Made by a program: the position numbers and the translations under genes
Shown: positions 54,970 through 64,000 of the stretch, piece after piece
How the letters are laid out: each line of letters opens with the position of its first letter
How positions within the stretch are numbered: position 1 is the first letter of the stretch
Assembly (NCBI GenBank): GCA_900169235.1
Contig: FWCC01000266.1
Location: forward strand, 1 to 64,000
DNA length: 64,000 nt
Reading direction: 5' to 3'
Source: Zarea fungicola
Lineage: Eukaryota; Ascomycota; Sordariomycetes; Hypocreales; Cordycipitaceae
The notes under the pieces: generated by a model
Databases searched by the model: none
What the model saw: only the letters and a program-made list of their open reading frames with translations
What the model was told of the DNA's origin: nothing

Positions 54970-55435
54970 ACTACCCGCCGCGTGTACACGCATGGATCAC
55001 ACTCTAGTTAATTGAATAATTATGCATGATGAAATTTGGTCAAAACTGGGTGTTCCTGCGTAATATGAGGGTCAATTGATTGTAGCCATCGCAGTTAGAT
55101 TTTGTCTATTGCTGCCAGTGTTTTCATTTATTAGCGCGCTCGGTACGGGAAAGGAAAGGGTCGCAAGCAACGAGAATTGGCACGCTGGCCGACTCGGTTG
55201 TGCGTGCCTGGCAAACTTTGTACTGTCCCAGCTCATTATAGTTCATGAAAGGTGCGCAAAAGTTCACTTCAAGAGCAAACGAAAAGTATGGAGTGAGCCC
55301 GTCACGGGGCAAAATTACTATTCCTATACTAAGAAGCTACATAAAGTCTTCTTCATGCGACTCTACCGAGTCTGTATATATATATATATAAAATCGCTAT
55401 TCATATCATGGCATCAATCAAACAACTCATTCCGC
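54970..55435. other. Convergent 3' region between ankyrin and TauD-like genes
   Basis: No supported gene; a short TA repeat occurs around 55375-55390. Confidence 0.4.
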
Positions 55436-56706
55436 TTACTGAGGAGCGACAAATGGCGTCTCGTATGGGGGCTCTGCCTGGGGAGTGAGGCGGGCGAGGT
55501 GGCGACGCTGGCCGTTTTGCCAGTCGACGATGGCACTGTGCTGCGTGACGCGGTTGTCCCAGACGACGACGGTGCCTTCCTCCCACTTGACGCGGGCCTG
55601 GAAGTCGGCGCCGTACGCGAGATGGTCATACAGGAACTTGAGAATGGCATCCGACTCTTCTTGCTTGAGCCCAATGATTTCACGGGTGACTGTTGTCCTT
55701 TGTTAGCAAACCAGAGATCGATGGTTGTAAAAGAGAGGGGACAAAACTTACACTGTGGGTTGACGTAGAGAGCCTTTTCTCCCGTGGCGGGATGGGTGCG
55801 GACAATGGGGTGGTCGTTGACGACGGGCTCGCGGCGCTTGATGCTGTTCCTGGCGGCCGCGGCATTCACCTGCTCGATGCCCGAGTGCGTGGCGCGGAGG
55901 CCATGCAGGCGCTCCTGGAACAGCGGGCTCAGGCGCTGGTAGGCGGTGACGGCGTCGACAAAGAGCGTGTCGCCGCCCGTCTCGGGCCGGTCCAGGATGT
56001 ACAAAAAGGTGGTGCCGGGGGGCTGCTGCTCGTACGAGACGTCCGAGTGCCACGCGACGGAGCTGGTGCGCGCCTGAAAGTAGGCCTCGTGGCCCTTGTC
56101 GCCGGCGCCGCGGTGGACGAGGTGGATCTCCGGGTAGCCCTCGGGGGCGCCCGAGGTCGGGTGGACGTGGTGGCGGCCAAAGTACTCGGCGTACTTGAGG
56201 GCGTCGGGGATGGGGAGGTCGGCAAAGTCCTGGTTGCGGAAGGCGACGACCTTGCGGGTGGCGACGTAGTGGGCGAGCTCGTCCTTGCCCTTGTCCGTCA
56301 GGCTGGAGAGCTGGATGCCGCGGACCTCGCTGCCGATGCTCGGGGTCAGGTCCGACACCTCGCTGCCGGCGGGGAAGAGGTTGGGGTACGAGGTGTCGGC
56401 GTCCTTGCCGTGCTCGTAGTGCTCATAGGGCTCGAGGGGTGGGTAGAATGCTGAGCGGTCCCATGTTGGGAGGTAATGAGGGTACTAGATCTATGTTAGT
56501 CTTTGTCTGTGTTGGAGGCAGAGGGCAGCCAACAAGCGATGCCGAGCATGACGTACCTTGGCGGGAGGCTCGCCGGTCTTGCCCTCCTCTGCTGCTTTGT
56601 CTACAAAGACGGCATCAATCTCCTTGTATTGGCCCAGGTGAACCTTGTATGTTTGCTTAGGCTGCTCTTCAGCAACAGTGGTGGTTTGTGTTAACGAGGG
56701 AGCCAT
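55436..56706 (-). CDS. TauD/TfdA-family Fe(II)/2-oxoglutarate dioxygenase
   Basis: Coding exons 56706-56557, 56484-55752 and 55689-55436 (introns of 72 and 62 bp) give 378 residues. The iron-binding triad is His196-x-Asp198 in AWHSDVSYE and the distal His345 in RVTQHSAI, with a 2-oxoglutarate-binding Arg in the following QRRHLAR. Fungal relatives release sulfite from taurine or other sulfonates for sulfur supply, and some act on other small acids. The splice sites restore NPQFTREIIGL and the start PPAKYPHYLPTWDRSAF. It sits between two ankyrin genes with no sulfur genes nearby. Confidence 0.9.
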
Positions 56707-57785
56707 GGCTGCAGGTTTATGTGATGTGTGTGAATGCTGATACACTAAGACAAGGCAAGCTTCTACAGAACCAATACCCCGCACTTGTACATGGGAAATG
56801 GGCGATTATATATAGACTTTTGAGTTTCTTTCTTGTCCAAATAGAATATGAAACTACCGTGATTCCGAAATTCGGACGAATTACAGGTGTAGGACGGGCG
56901 GTGATTATCCCCCCGCAATGACATGTCTCCAGCATGCGATTGCGAAATATCCCAAGATCGAGCCAATCGCACGATTTTGTTGACTCAATCATGTAAGCAA
57001 GAGTTCATTAAAAGATTAGCCTGACACTGATTTGAGCATGCGAGGCAGGAGTACCAGCGTGCTCTTTGGTGGCCGTCCTTTTTGGAGGGGCGGGTATTGA
57101 TGCTCATCTTCAGAGGCAATCACGCCATCTAAGCCGTCGTTTAAGAGGACACGAAGGAGCAGCTCAAGATGACACCACTGCCACTCAAGTAAAAGCATAA
57201 AGCACGCAATCACACTAAGCAATGTAAATCATGCACTCAAGTTCGCATTTGGATTTAAACGGATATTATTGGATATGGGTGGTGTGCTTGGCTATACTAT
57301 GGCCTTAGCTCAGGCATAAACTATCCGGGCTGCGGAGGAAATTGAAAGCACGCAAGCAATTATGCCAGAGCGAGAACCGCAATCAATTGCGACGATTACC
57401 GCCTTGGCGAATGCTATAAATGTTAAAACATGTGGCGGCAATTTGTGGCGCTTTAATTAAATTGCAGTCGTTGTCGATACTGGCCGAGCTGCTTGTTGAA
57501 CCTTTCTGTGCCGACACCACTGATTTTGCTGTCACTCCTGTTCAAATCTTTCGTCTCTCTCGGAGAGCTGGTTTGTAATCCGAAATTCTTGGATAATCAA
57601 TGCTGGACATGACGTCTGGCCAGCGTCCCTACATGCGCCCGTGTGTCATCATGATGGATCAGAGGTCAAGACAAGAACTCACCGAGTAACTATATATGGA
57701 GCGTCCAAACCACATCGTCATTGCACGTAGTCGCAACGCACCTCAGGTAGTCAGAGTGAGCATGCTGGATTGAGCTGATGTGATA
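56707..57785. other. Intergenic region, 1.1 kb
   Basis: Promoter of the dioxygenase gene on the left and 3' flank of an ankyrin gene on the right. No supported gene. Confidence 0.4.
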
Positions 57786-59477
57786 TTATGGCTGCTTGGC
57801 TCCAGCTAAAAGTTGCGTCATTTTGCCATGCCATTCTGGTCGGCTTCTCAGACGCGGTGATGTATCAATCAAATTTGCTGGTCGATTTCCATCCCCATCC
57901 ATAGCTTGCGAGTCTGCGTTGGATGCGACCAAAGCTGTAGCCAGGCTAACCGCACCGTGAACCACGGCCCAATGGAGCGGCGTTCCGAGCCGCACCACGA
58001 CATCATCGCCATCCGCCTGAATAGCCTCTGGCACGAGCGAGCCCCAAAGTCCAATTGCGCTAGACGCTCTCCTATGCGGCAGCGTAGCACGCGTCGCTAC
58101 GGAGCGGCCGCAGTTCTGGATGAGATACTTTGCCATGGCTGCGATTTTGCCCCAATCGTCATCATCCTCGTGTTGTGCGAGACAGTGAAGAGGTGTCCAG
58201 AATTCACTCGTCTGGACGTCTGGATCGGCGCCGTGCTCCAGCAAAATCTTTGCGGCTTGAACTGCTTTTTGATTGTGCGCCATGGACCGGCCGTACTTGA
58301 GAGATGGTGCGAGAGCACACATCAGAGGCGACCATGAGTTGTTGCTGAGGCTGTTGACGTTGGCACCACGCTCGATGAGAAAACGCATCACATCCAGGGA
58401 TTTGCCAGCAGCCGCCCAGTGCAATAGCGTCTCCCCTTTGTCGTTTCTCATGTCTACCCAGACTGAAGGATCCCGAGAGTGCGGGGGCAGATGGTCCACG
58501 TAAAGGCTAAAGATATGCGAGTTTGATCCAAATGCGGCAAAGTGCAACGGCGTATTGCTTCTCTTGTCCTTGTCAGTCACACACGCAGCATATGCCAACA
58601 GAAGACGAATGCCTCCTTCATGTAGCTGATATTGCGCTGTGTGTTTCTTATACCGTACGGGAACGCCTAGACGATGAAGCGCCGTCTCCCCTTCACGTCC
58701 GCGCGTGTTCGGCTTTGCTCCCTGTTCAAGAAGTGCTTGAAGGGCTCCCACCAGGTCCACGAACTCGACTGCCGTGAGAAGAGGATTTGGGCCGTAGGTG
58801 GTGTCGTCCAGATCGGCACCTGCTCCAATCAGGAAAGAAATCAGCTCTTTCTGATGCAGGTAGTCAACGCCGGCATATTCTGGGTACATGTCCACGACTT
58901 CCGACTTGAAGCCAACTGCAGAGTGAAGTAATGCAGTGAGATCACGCCGTGCAGGCTGGAATCGGTTCCGAAGCAGTTTCACGGCTTCCACTTGCCAATT
59001 CACGACCGCTTCACTAAGAGCAAACATTGCAGCGTCGGTAGCCCATTCTGCTTGCCAGGTCAGCACTTCTTCGAGGATAGGGATCTCTCCATAGCGGGCG
59101 GCCTGGACAAGTATATTGTTACAGCGCCTTTGGGAGACGGAGGATCCTCCCTGTGTGAGTTCCCCGCAGAGGCGGGAAAATACATCGATGTTGCCTGATG
59201 AAATAGCTGTGACTATTGGTGAAGTTGGTACCTCGGCATCCCCGTTCCACAGATCAGCACCAGCGTCTAGAAGAACATCGACAGCGGCGTGGTTGTTGCA
59301 TCGTACAGCTACGTTGAGAGCAGTGCCGAATTGAAAATCAAAGTGGTCTATTTCGAGCACCCCGGCAGCAACGGCAAGCCGCAACTGGCGTGTATCGCGG
59401 TCACGGACGTGAGCATGCAGACGCGTCTCTGGGCTCTTGAAGGCCTTGTCCATCTGCGTCCGTTCATTGGGTTCCAT
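57786..59477 (-). CDS. Ankyrin-repeat protein
   Basis: Intronless, 563 residues, ATG at 59477. It consists almost wholly of ankyrin repeats: FGTALNVAVRCNNHAAVDVL, a middle set around NPLLTAVEFVDLVGALQALL, then SNTPLHFAAFGSN, GETLLHWAAAGKSLDVMRFL, WSPLMCALAP and TPLHWAVVHGAVSLATALVA. No signal peptide, membrane segment or catalytic domain is visible. Its repeats are more regular than those of the ankyrin gene at 53245-54969, so the two are not recent copies. Such stand-alone ankyrin proteins are expanded in many ascomycetes. The role is unknown. Confidence 0.85.
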   Translation of the reverse strand: MEPNERTQMDKAFKSPETRLHAHVRDRDTRQLRLAVAAGVLEIDHFDFQFGTALNVAVRCNNHAAVDVLLDAGADLWNGDAEVPTSPIVTAISSGNIDVFSRLCGELTQGGSSVSQRRCNNILVQAARYGEIPILEEVLTWQAEWATDAAMFALSEAVVNWQVEAVKLLRNRFQPARRDLTALLHSAVGFKSEVVDMYPEYAGVDYLHQKELISFLIGAGADLDDTTYGPNPLLTAVEFVDLVGALQALLEQGAKPNTRGREGETALHRLGVPVRYKKHTAQYQLHEGGIRLLLAYAACVTDKDKRSNTPLHFAAFGSNSHIFSLYVDHLPPHSRDPSVWVDMRNDKGETLLHWAAAGKSLDVMRFLIERGANVNSLSNNSWSPLMCALAPSLKYGRSMAHNQKAVQAAKILLEHGADPDVQTSEFWTPLHCLAQHEDDDDWGKIAAMAKYLIQNCGRSVATRATLPHRRASSAIGLWGSLVPEAIQADGDDVVVRLGTPLHWAVVHGAVSLATALVASNADSQAMDGDGNRPANLIDTSPRLRSRPEWHGKMTQLLAGAKQP

Positions 59478-60060
59478 GTCGGACGAACCTGGCAGTAGAC
59501 CGTTTGAAGTGATAATTTCAGTGGGCTAAGTTGTGACTAAAATATATCCAACCACGGCATCGTCCAAACTCCCCTTGGTTGTGTGAATTGTTTAGGTAGA
59601 ACGCCAAGTCTCAGGTTGGCTGGATCCATCTCAGACGGAACAACAATCTTCCCAAACGCCGCTTAGGGCTCTCCTCTCTCTCTCTGGTACGCATCAAAGA
59701 GCAACAATGCAGCTGACAATTCAAATTTGACTGGCGATGGCGCTGTCGTGGCGAAACTCGCTGCCAGCCAATAGACGAGAGTTGCGTTAGGATAGCGTGG
59801 ATGTTGAGCTTGTTCTCTGCATCTGCCTGTCGGTGAATGATGCTTGCTATCAGTTTCCATTCACTTTCCGCGAGATTCATCTCTATAAGCTTGTATATTT
59901 TTCACGAGCTATAGCTAGGCTGCCGAGAGCAATTATTCATGCCCGGACGTGTCGGCTTTAGAATGCTCTCACCGAAGCTAGATCTGCGACCCGTGGCCAA
60001 TGGCTGCGACGATCTTACTTAATGTAGCCAGAGGACCTGGCTTATCCCAGAGAACAAATA
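59478..60060. other. Region between ankyrin gene and tRNA-Glu
   Basis: No supported gene in 583 bp. It contains the ankyrin promoter and a CT-rich stretch near 59667-59685. Confidence 0.4.
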
Positions 60061-60140
60061 TCCGGTATGGTGTAGTGGCTAACATCGCTCGCTCTCAATC
60101 AAGAACCGAGCAGCCCAGGGTTCGATTCCCTGTACCGGAG
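60061..60140 (+). tRNA. tRNA-Glu(CTC) with 8-nt intron
   Basis: The acceptor stem TCCGGTA pairs with TACCGGA, discriminator G. The D arm carries GTGTAGTGGCTAACAT, the anticodon stem is GCTCG/CGAGC and the T arm is CAGGGTTCGATTCCCTG. The loop CTCTCA gives anticodon CTC, followed by a short insertion (ATCAAGAA) at the canonical 37/38 position and then C38. Confidence 0.88.
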
Positions 60141-60301
60141 AACAATTTCTTTTTTGCCTCTGCGCCAATTGTGTATACACTAGTTGTGCTGACACGTTTT
60201 TTTTGTTCTGGCGCACTGGCAATTGAAAGGTTTTCTTTACCATGTAAAGTCGCGCTGTTCAAGAAGCGGATGATGTCCCGCTCAGAGTTTACATTCCTAT
60301 A

Positions 60302-60345
60302 TCCGGTATGCTAACATCGCTCGCTCTCAACATTCGCTTACGGAG
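60302..60345 (+). pseudogene. Truncated tRNA-Glu copy
   Basis: TCCGGTATG is followed directly by CTAACATCGCTCGCTCTCAA, repeating the 5' half of the tRNA at 60061 with the D-stem region deleted. The T arm is missing and only TACGGAG remains at the 3' end. It lies about 240 bp downstream of the intact gene. Confidence 0.8.
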
Positions 60346-60745
60346 AAACGGCCTCGGTAAACGCCACAATTGATACGCAAATAGGGTTGGGTCGTCAGCT
60401 ATGCACCGCATGTTGGTCACATAAACTAATTGACCAATAATGATTTTGCAGATAGAGCCCTTGCTTAGCGTCGCGCGCTAAAACCTGTTACCAGTTCAAA
60501 TCCGCCGCTGTCAAGTTCGCATTCTCCTTGGTGTAGTCAAAAAAGCAGTATAGTACAGTTGGGAAAAGCCAGTAAAAGGCGCATATAGGTTTTAGAGCGT
60601 GGTCTTGTAGCATTAAAAATAACTTATTGTAAGCCTTACTAAGGGGTATGCGCTGCCTAGGAGCGCCGTTAAGGCTGGAACAGTGTGCCCAATTTCGACT
60701 TCTCTGAAGAGCCTCCAAAGTACAGTATACAAATGCACAGATAGC
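60346..60745. other. Region between tRNA relic and membrane-protein gene
   Basis: No supported gene in these 400 bp. A box-B-like sequence (AGTTCAAATCC) at 60493-60503 hints at another tRNA relic. Confidence 0.35.
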
Positions 60746-61601
60746 TCACACCGCAACAGGGAGAGGTGCAATCCGCCTATAGGACAGCTTCCTGTCCTTG
60801 ATTTGGAGGAACAAAAAGATACCAAGACAGATAATCTCTATTGCGCCTGCCACGACAAGAGCGTAGAAGCTGTAGTTCTAGAAGGAGTCAGAATGAGTAG
60901 AGTGCCCAAATTTCATGTCCAAGGAGCCTACTAGTCTAGTGCATAGTGACTTGAAGTCAACGACAGGATTGGCAAATCGGCTGGGACTGCATGACCAAGA
61001 CCAAATGTCCCAGTGATGCTTCCCTCTGGCATTGTCAACCTTGTAGTAGACGGCGGCTGCAACCAATGCAGCAATGGACAAGAGCGATGTAAGCAAGACA
61101 GCCGCCACGTAGAGTTTCGTTTTTCGCAGGCTAGAAAGCTAGAAAACATGGGAATGCTCGTATCTCAACATTTTAAAGCGGACGAGATAAAGCACTTACA
61201 CCTTTGAACAGCGTTACCAGGGCAGAAATGTGAACGATGGTTGCAATGCCACCTGCAATGATGTTTGTCCACGTCGGCCATAGATCCATTTCTGCCGGCC
61301 AAGCGCGGATGCGGAAGCCATTTGACGGATTCTGAATAGTCTCTTTATGTGTCACACTCCATCTCGCAGCTGCAAGAGCCTGCACGACAACAATGGAAAC
61401 GGCAAACGACAGAGCGACAATCCGAAGCACGGCACGCACAGGGCTGGAAACCGCGTTGGCCGTATTACGATCCTTCTGCATTGCATTGCGTGTGGCATAG
61501 TTATTCGAGCTGGTCTGTTCGGCAGATGATTCAATGTATGTCAATTCTGCGCTGCTGAATGGCTCGTACGCAGTCGAAGCGTAGGGATGGTTTTGGTTCA
61601 T
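60746..61601 (-). CDS. Four-TM membrane protein of unknown function
   Basis: Coding exons 61601-61200, 61138-60932 and 60877-60746 (introns of 61 and 54 bp) give 246 residues. A hydrophilic N-terminus of about 55 residues is followed by membrane segments RIVALSFAVSIVVVQALAAA, IIAGGIATIVHISALVTLF, YVAAVLLTSLLSIAALVAAA and YALVVAGAIEIICLGIFLFL. The topology resembles MARVEL-like or tetraspan fungal proteins, but I do not recognise a family. Each exon adds complete membrane segments in frame, which supports the splicing. Confidence 0.72.
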
Positions 61602-62496
61602 TTTTGGTGATGGAAGCTGATGCTGGTCCTTGCTGGGGAAAATTATGTGACAAAATTTAAGCTTTTAAAGTAGATAGTTCTCAGAAGGGGTGGGTTGTTT
61701 AGGATTTCGCCAGAGCGGGATGCTGGTGATGAGACGCCATTGGGACGAGATGTTTTTACTTCTTTGACACCTTGCATTCAAATACAGTTACTGTAATGTG
61801 GATCCTAGATAATCTCAATAATATACTCCGTAGTGTTCAGCCAGAAAGCTGCCAGCCATGCTTGGCCATAATTATTATCCTTCATAGTCTGTTCCACGTA
61901 TAACGACGAGGCAGACCATGCCCACACAGTGGGCCATCTACTTGACGCTATTATCTGCTCGGCAGTGTACGATAGCATAGAATTATTAAATTACATTAGT
62001 CGATGTAAAGTTAGATACTGAATCTTATCTATTTGCTATTTTAATTTCTCTACTTGAATTACGCTATTTGCAAGTGAACGAATGCGTAGCTCGTCTTCAT
62101 CTATTACGTGAGATGCGAATCAACCAGTACCATGGCCGCTTTTGGTGCCGACCGTCTCCGCTGTACCAACCTTCGTCTCAGCCCAGGTGAATCTAGCAAT
62201 TCGACTTGGCTGAGGCAGGTGGGGGGATTCATCCACACCACATACATATTGGGCTATAAAAAGCTGCTACAGTTAGGTCCGTGCTGCTGGCCAGTGTTGG
62301 TGGAGAGGCGCCTTGTCTGGGATTTCTATTCTCATATCCCGGTGACGGTTAACCTCTTGTGATTCAACCCAGGCTGCCCGGGGCTGATATGTTTAGCCAT
62401 GCACTTCAAATATAAGCGACATCCCACTATGCCAGTAGAGTATGGGTGTACCCAGTAGATTCTATTCCCTCGTCTTTGCTATCCTTCATTTCCAGT
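61602..62496. other. Divergent promoter region
   Basis: 895 bp between the membrane-protein gene and the secreted-protein gene. It contains CTATAAAAAG near 62253 and ATATAAGC near 62410, either of which may be a TATA element. No gene supported. Confidence 0.4.
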
Positions 62497-63801
62497 ATGC
62501 TTTTAAAATATTGCCCCCTCCTTGCTGTGGTGGCAGCCATCATGAGTACAGCTGTCAATGGGGAACTCTGTATCCTCGGTCAATTCCCCGTGACTAAATG
62601 CGGCGGCTTTGACATTACCAAGGCCAATTGGGACGCTTTCCACATTGACGACTTTTTGTTTTCCATGATTCGCCAGTTTGGAACCTCAGATAACTTCCCC
62701 AAGTTCATCCTGTCCCAGCTCACCCCCAAAGGCGTGACTGGCAACACCAACTTCGACTGCTCGAACATCGAGGACCCTAGAAACTGCCAGATCAAGCCCG
62801 CTGTTAACCCCCATGCTGGGAGCTGTAACTTTAAAGGCCTTGCTGGCACAATCTGTCTCGATTTTACGTCCCCAGAAGCTGGATTCCTTGCCCTCAACTA
62901 CCTCAACATGTATAGGGGTTTGCGGAATCACTTCCTTGCAGTACGCCAGGCAGTGGACAACCTCAAGAGCCAAAACTTCATTAGCGACGTAGTGGACAAG
63001 TTATCGCCACAAAAACAGCCTATTGGACCAGCCATCTTTAACCTTATTGCTGATGTAGTTACTGACTGCTTGCCTATTGGCGGCGAGATCAAAGCTGCAA
63101 CGACATTTATGAAGAAGTTGAAAGTTGTCGCCAAGGCAACCAAGAAGGACGTCAAGGATGACGGCAAAGATATCATCAGCGTTCTAGAGTCTAATAGCGC
63201 CATCGACAAGCAAGCGGCGGCAACCAAAGACACGCTCAACCAGCAGCTGGAGGCCATGGCCGTTGGGACGCAGAAGCGCATGGCTGGGCTTCTTGCACAG
63301 ATATTTGGGCCAAACCAGGACCCTACCAACCCTGACGATAATGCCATCAGAAGTACCGTGGCCTACCAAAATGCCTATCACGGCGGGTTTCTCGACGATG
63401 TGCCCTCGCAGGTTGATTTACAGGTTCAGATGGAGAAGCAGATCAAGATATGGATTGCGACTCAGATCATTAATGTCCTGGGATACGCCTGCTTTGTCGA
63501 TGCCACCAGGCTAGATGACGGTTTTGAGCCTGCTGGTACAGTCTGCAGGGCCAGTGGCGGCTTTCCCATCGGCGCTGGCTGTGCTTTGTTCCGGATTGGT
63601 TCTATCAACGGGGGTGGCAAGGAAGCCAACGATATTTTCGCTCTCACTGACCTCGGCATCGACATGGAGGATGCTATCAACAACGCCCGGAGCTGCCCCA
63701 AGGGCAGCACGGTCGACTTTGAGGGCTTCCTGGCTTTGGAAAACAATAGCCCCTTGCCCAAGTGTATGTACACCTTTCCGGTGTCGGATGTTAAATTGTA
63801 G
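62497..63801 (+). CDS. Secreted protein of unknown function
   Basis: Intronless, 434 residues from the ATG at 62497; the frame opens further upstream but without an ATG. A signal peptide covers about the first 22 residues (LLAVVAAIMSTAVNG). The mature protein has about a dozen cysteines, concentrated in the first 110 residues and the last 110, with a helical, lysine-rich middle part (KKLKVVAKATKKDVKDD). This suggests two disulfide-bonded lobes and a helical centre. I recognise no catalytic motif. It may be an effector-like or cell-surface protein. Confidence 0.75.
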   Translation: MLLKYCPLLAVVAAIMSTAVNGELCILGQFPVTKCGGFDITKANWDAFHIDDFLFSMIRQFGTSDNFPKFILSQLTPKGVTGNTNFDCSNIEDPRNCQIKPAVNPHAGSCNFKGLAGTICLDFTSPEAGFLALNYLNMYRGLRNHFLAVRQAVDNLKSQNFISDVVDKLSPQKQPIGPAIFNLIADVVTDCLPIGGEIKAATTFMKKLKVVAKATKKDVKDDGKDIISVLESNSAIDKQAAATKDTLNQQLEAMAVGTQKRMAGLLAQIFGPNQDPTNPDDNAIRSTVAYQNAYHGGFLDDVPSQVDLQVQMEKQIKIWIATQIINVLGYACFVDATRLDDGFEPAGTVCRASGGFPIGAGCALFRIGSINGGGKEANDIFALTDLGIDMEDAINNARSCPKGSTVDFEGFLALENNSPLPKCMYTFPVSDVKL

Positions 63802-64000
63802 CATTTTTTTCTGGGTAGAGAGGATGACTTTGCTTTGCTCTGAAAGAATCTGTGATGCTTTATAATTCATTTTTAATAGTCTCTTGTTAGCTTTGGGAAT
63901 TGATTTTTGCTTTGATCATGTATGTAAGCATGGCAGGTGAAGAAAGCAAATTCGACAAAAAAAGATTTTGTCTAAATCATTAAATGTTTATAACCATGCG

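Noticed and set aside
55693..56454. 253-codon plus-strand frame opposite the TauD-like dioxygenase
   Set aside because: Valine/glycine/alanine-rich shadow with no domain; the minus strand encodes intact iron ligands across supported introns.
60440..60520. Possible third tRNA relic with box-B-like AGTTCAAATCC
   Set aside because: No acceptor or anticodon stem can be formed convincingly from the flanking sequence.

Overview
The window looks like chromosomal DNA of a filamentous ascomycete, most likely a sordariomycete and probably a Hypocreales species of Trichoderma type. The reasons are short spliceosomal introns of about 50-70 bp with GTAWGT-like donors and CTAAC-like branch points, a complete fungal quinate (qut/qa) catabolic cluster, a HeLo-NACHT NOD-like receptor, a hybrid histidine kinase, an Arb1 siRNA-chaperone gene and a fungal class I terpene cyclase. 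The species assignment is inference. All gene models were built by eye from reading frames and splice consensus.

Layout. 1-1.3 kb: 5' part of a drug/toxin efflux MFS gene running off the left edge. 1.3-3.2 kb: gene-poor and repeat-like. 3.2-6.9 kb: a five-exon NTE-like patatin lysophospholipase without the usual membrane anchor and with a GC-AG intron. 7.3-23.7 kb: the quinate cluster, qutR(-), qutA(+), qutD(+), qutB(-), qutC(+), qutE(-). It is interrupted between qutA and qutD by two tRNA-Pro-like loci and a HeLo-NACHT receptor gene. Imperfect copies of the QUTA/QA-1F palindrome lie in the qutR/qutA, qutD, qutB/qutC and (weaker) qutE upstream regions. The cluster therefore reads as one regulon: permease QutD imports quinate, QutB oxidises it to dehydroquinate, QutE dehydrates that to dehydroshikimate, and QutC converts dehydroshikimate to protocatechuate. 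QutA activates and QutR represses.

24.4-35.7 kb: terpene cyclase, inositol polyphosphate multikinase (with a 3 x 39 bp in-frame repeat), a DUF4345-type membrane protein, a five-exon MDR oxidoreductase, Arb1 and a Pmp3-family protein. 37.1-45.8 kb: a 53-residue secreted peptide gene, a GAF-HisKA-REC hybrid kinase and the Prp22 splicing helicase.

45.8-64 kb is accessory-like: a long gene-poor stretch with one probable pseudogene, a GNAT acetyltransferase, two ankyrin proteins flanking a TauD-type dioxygenase, an intron-containing tRNA-Glu with a broken second copy, a four-TM protein and a secreted cysteine-containing protein. I recognise no complete transposon, CRISPR array or other named new system. 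The most unusual points are the receptor plus tRNA-like insertion inside the quinate regulon, the aberrant tRNA-like pair, and the shared QUTA sites.
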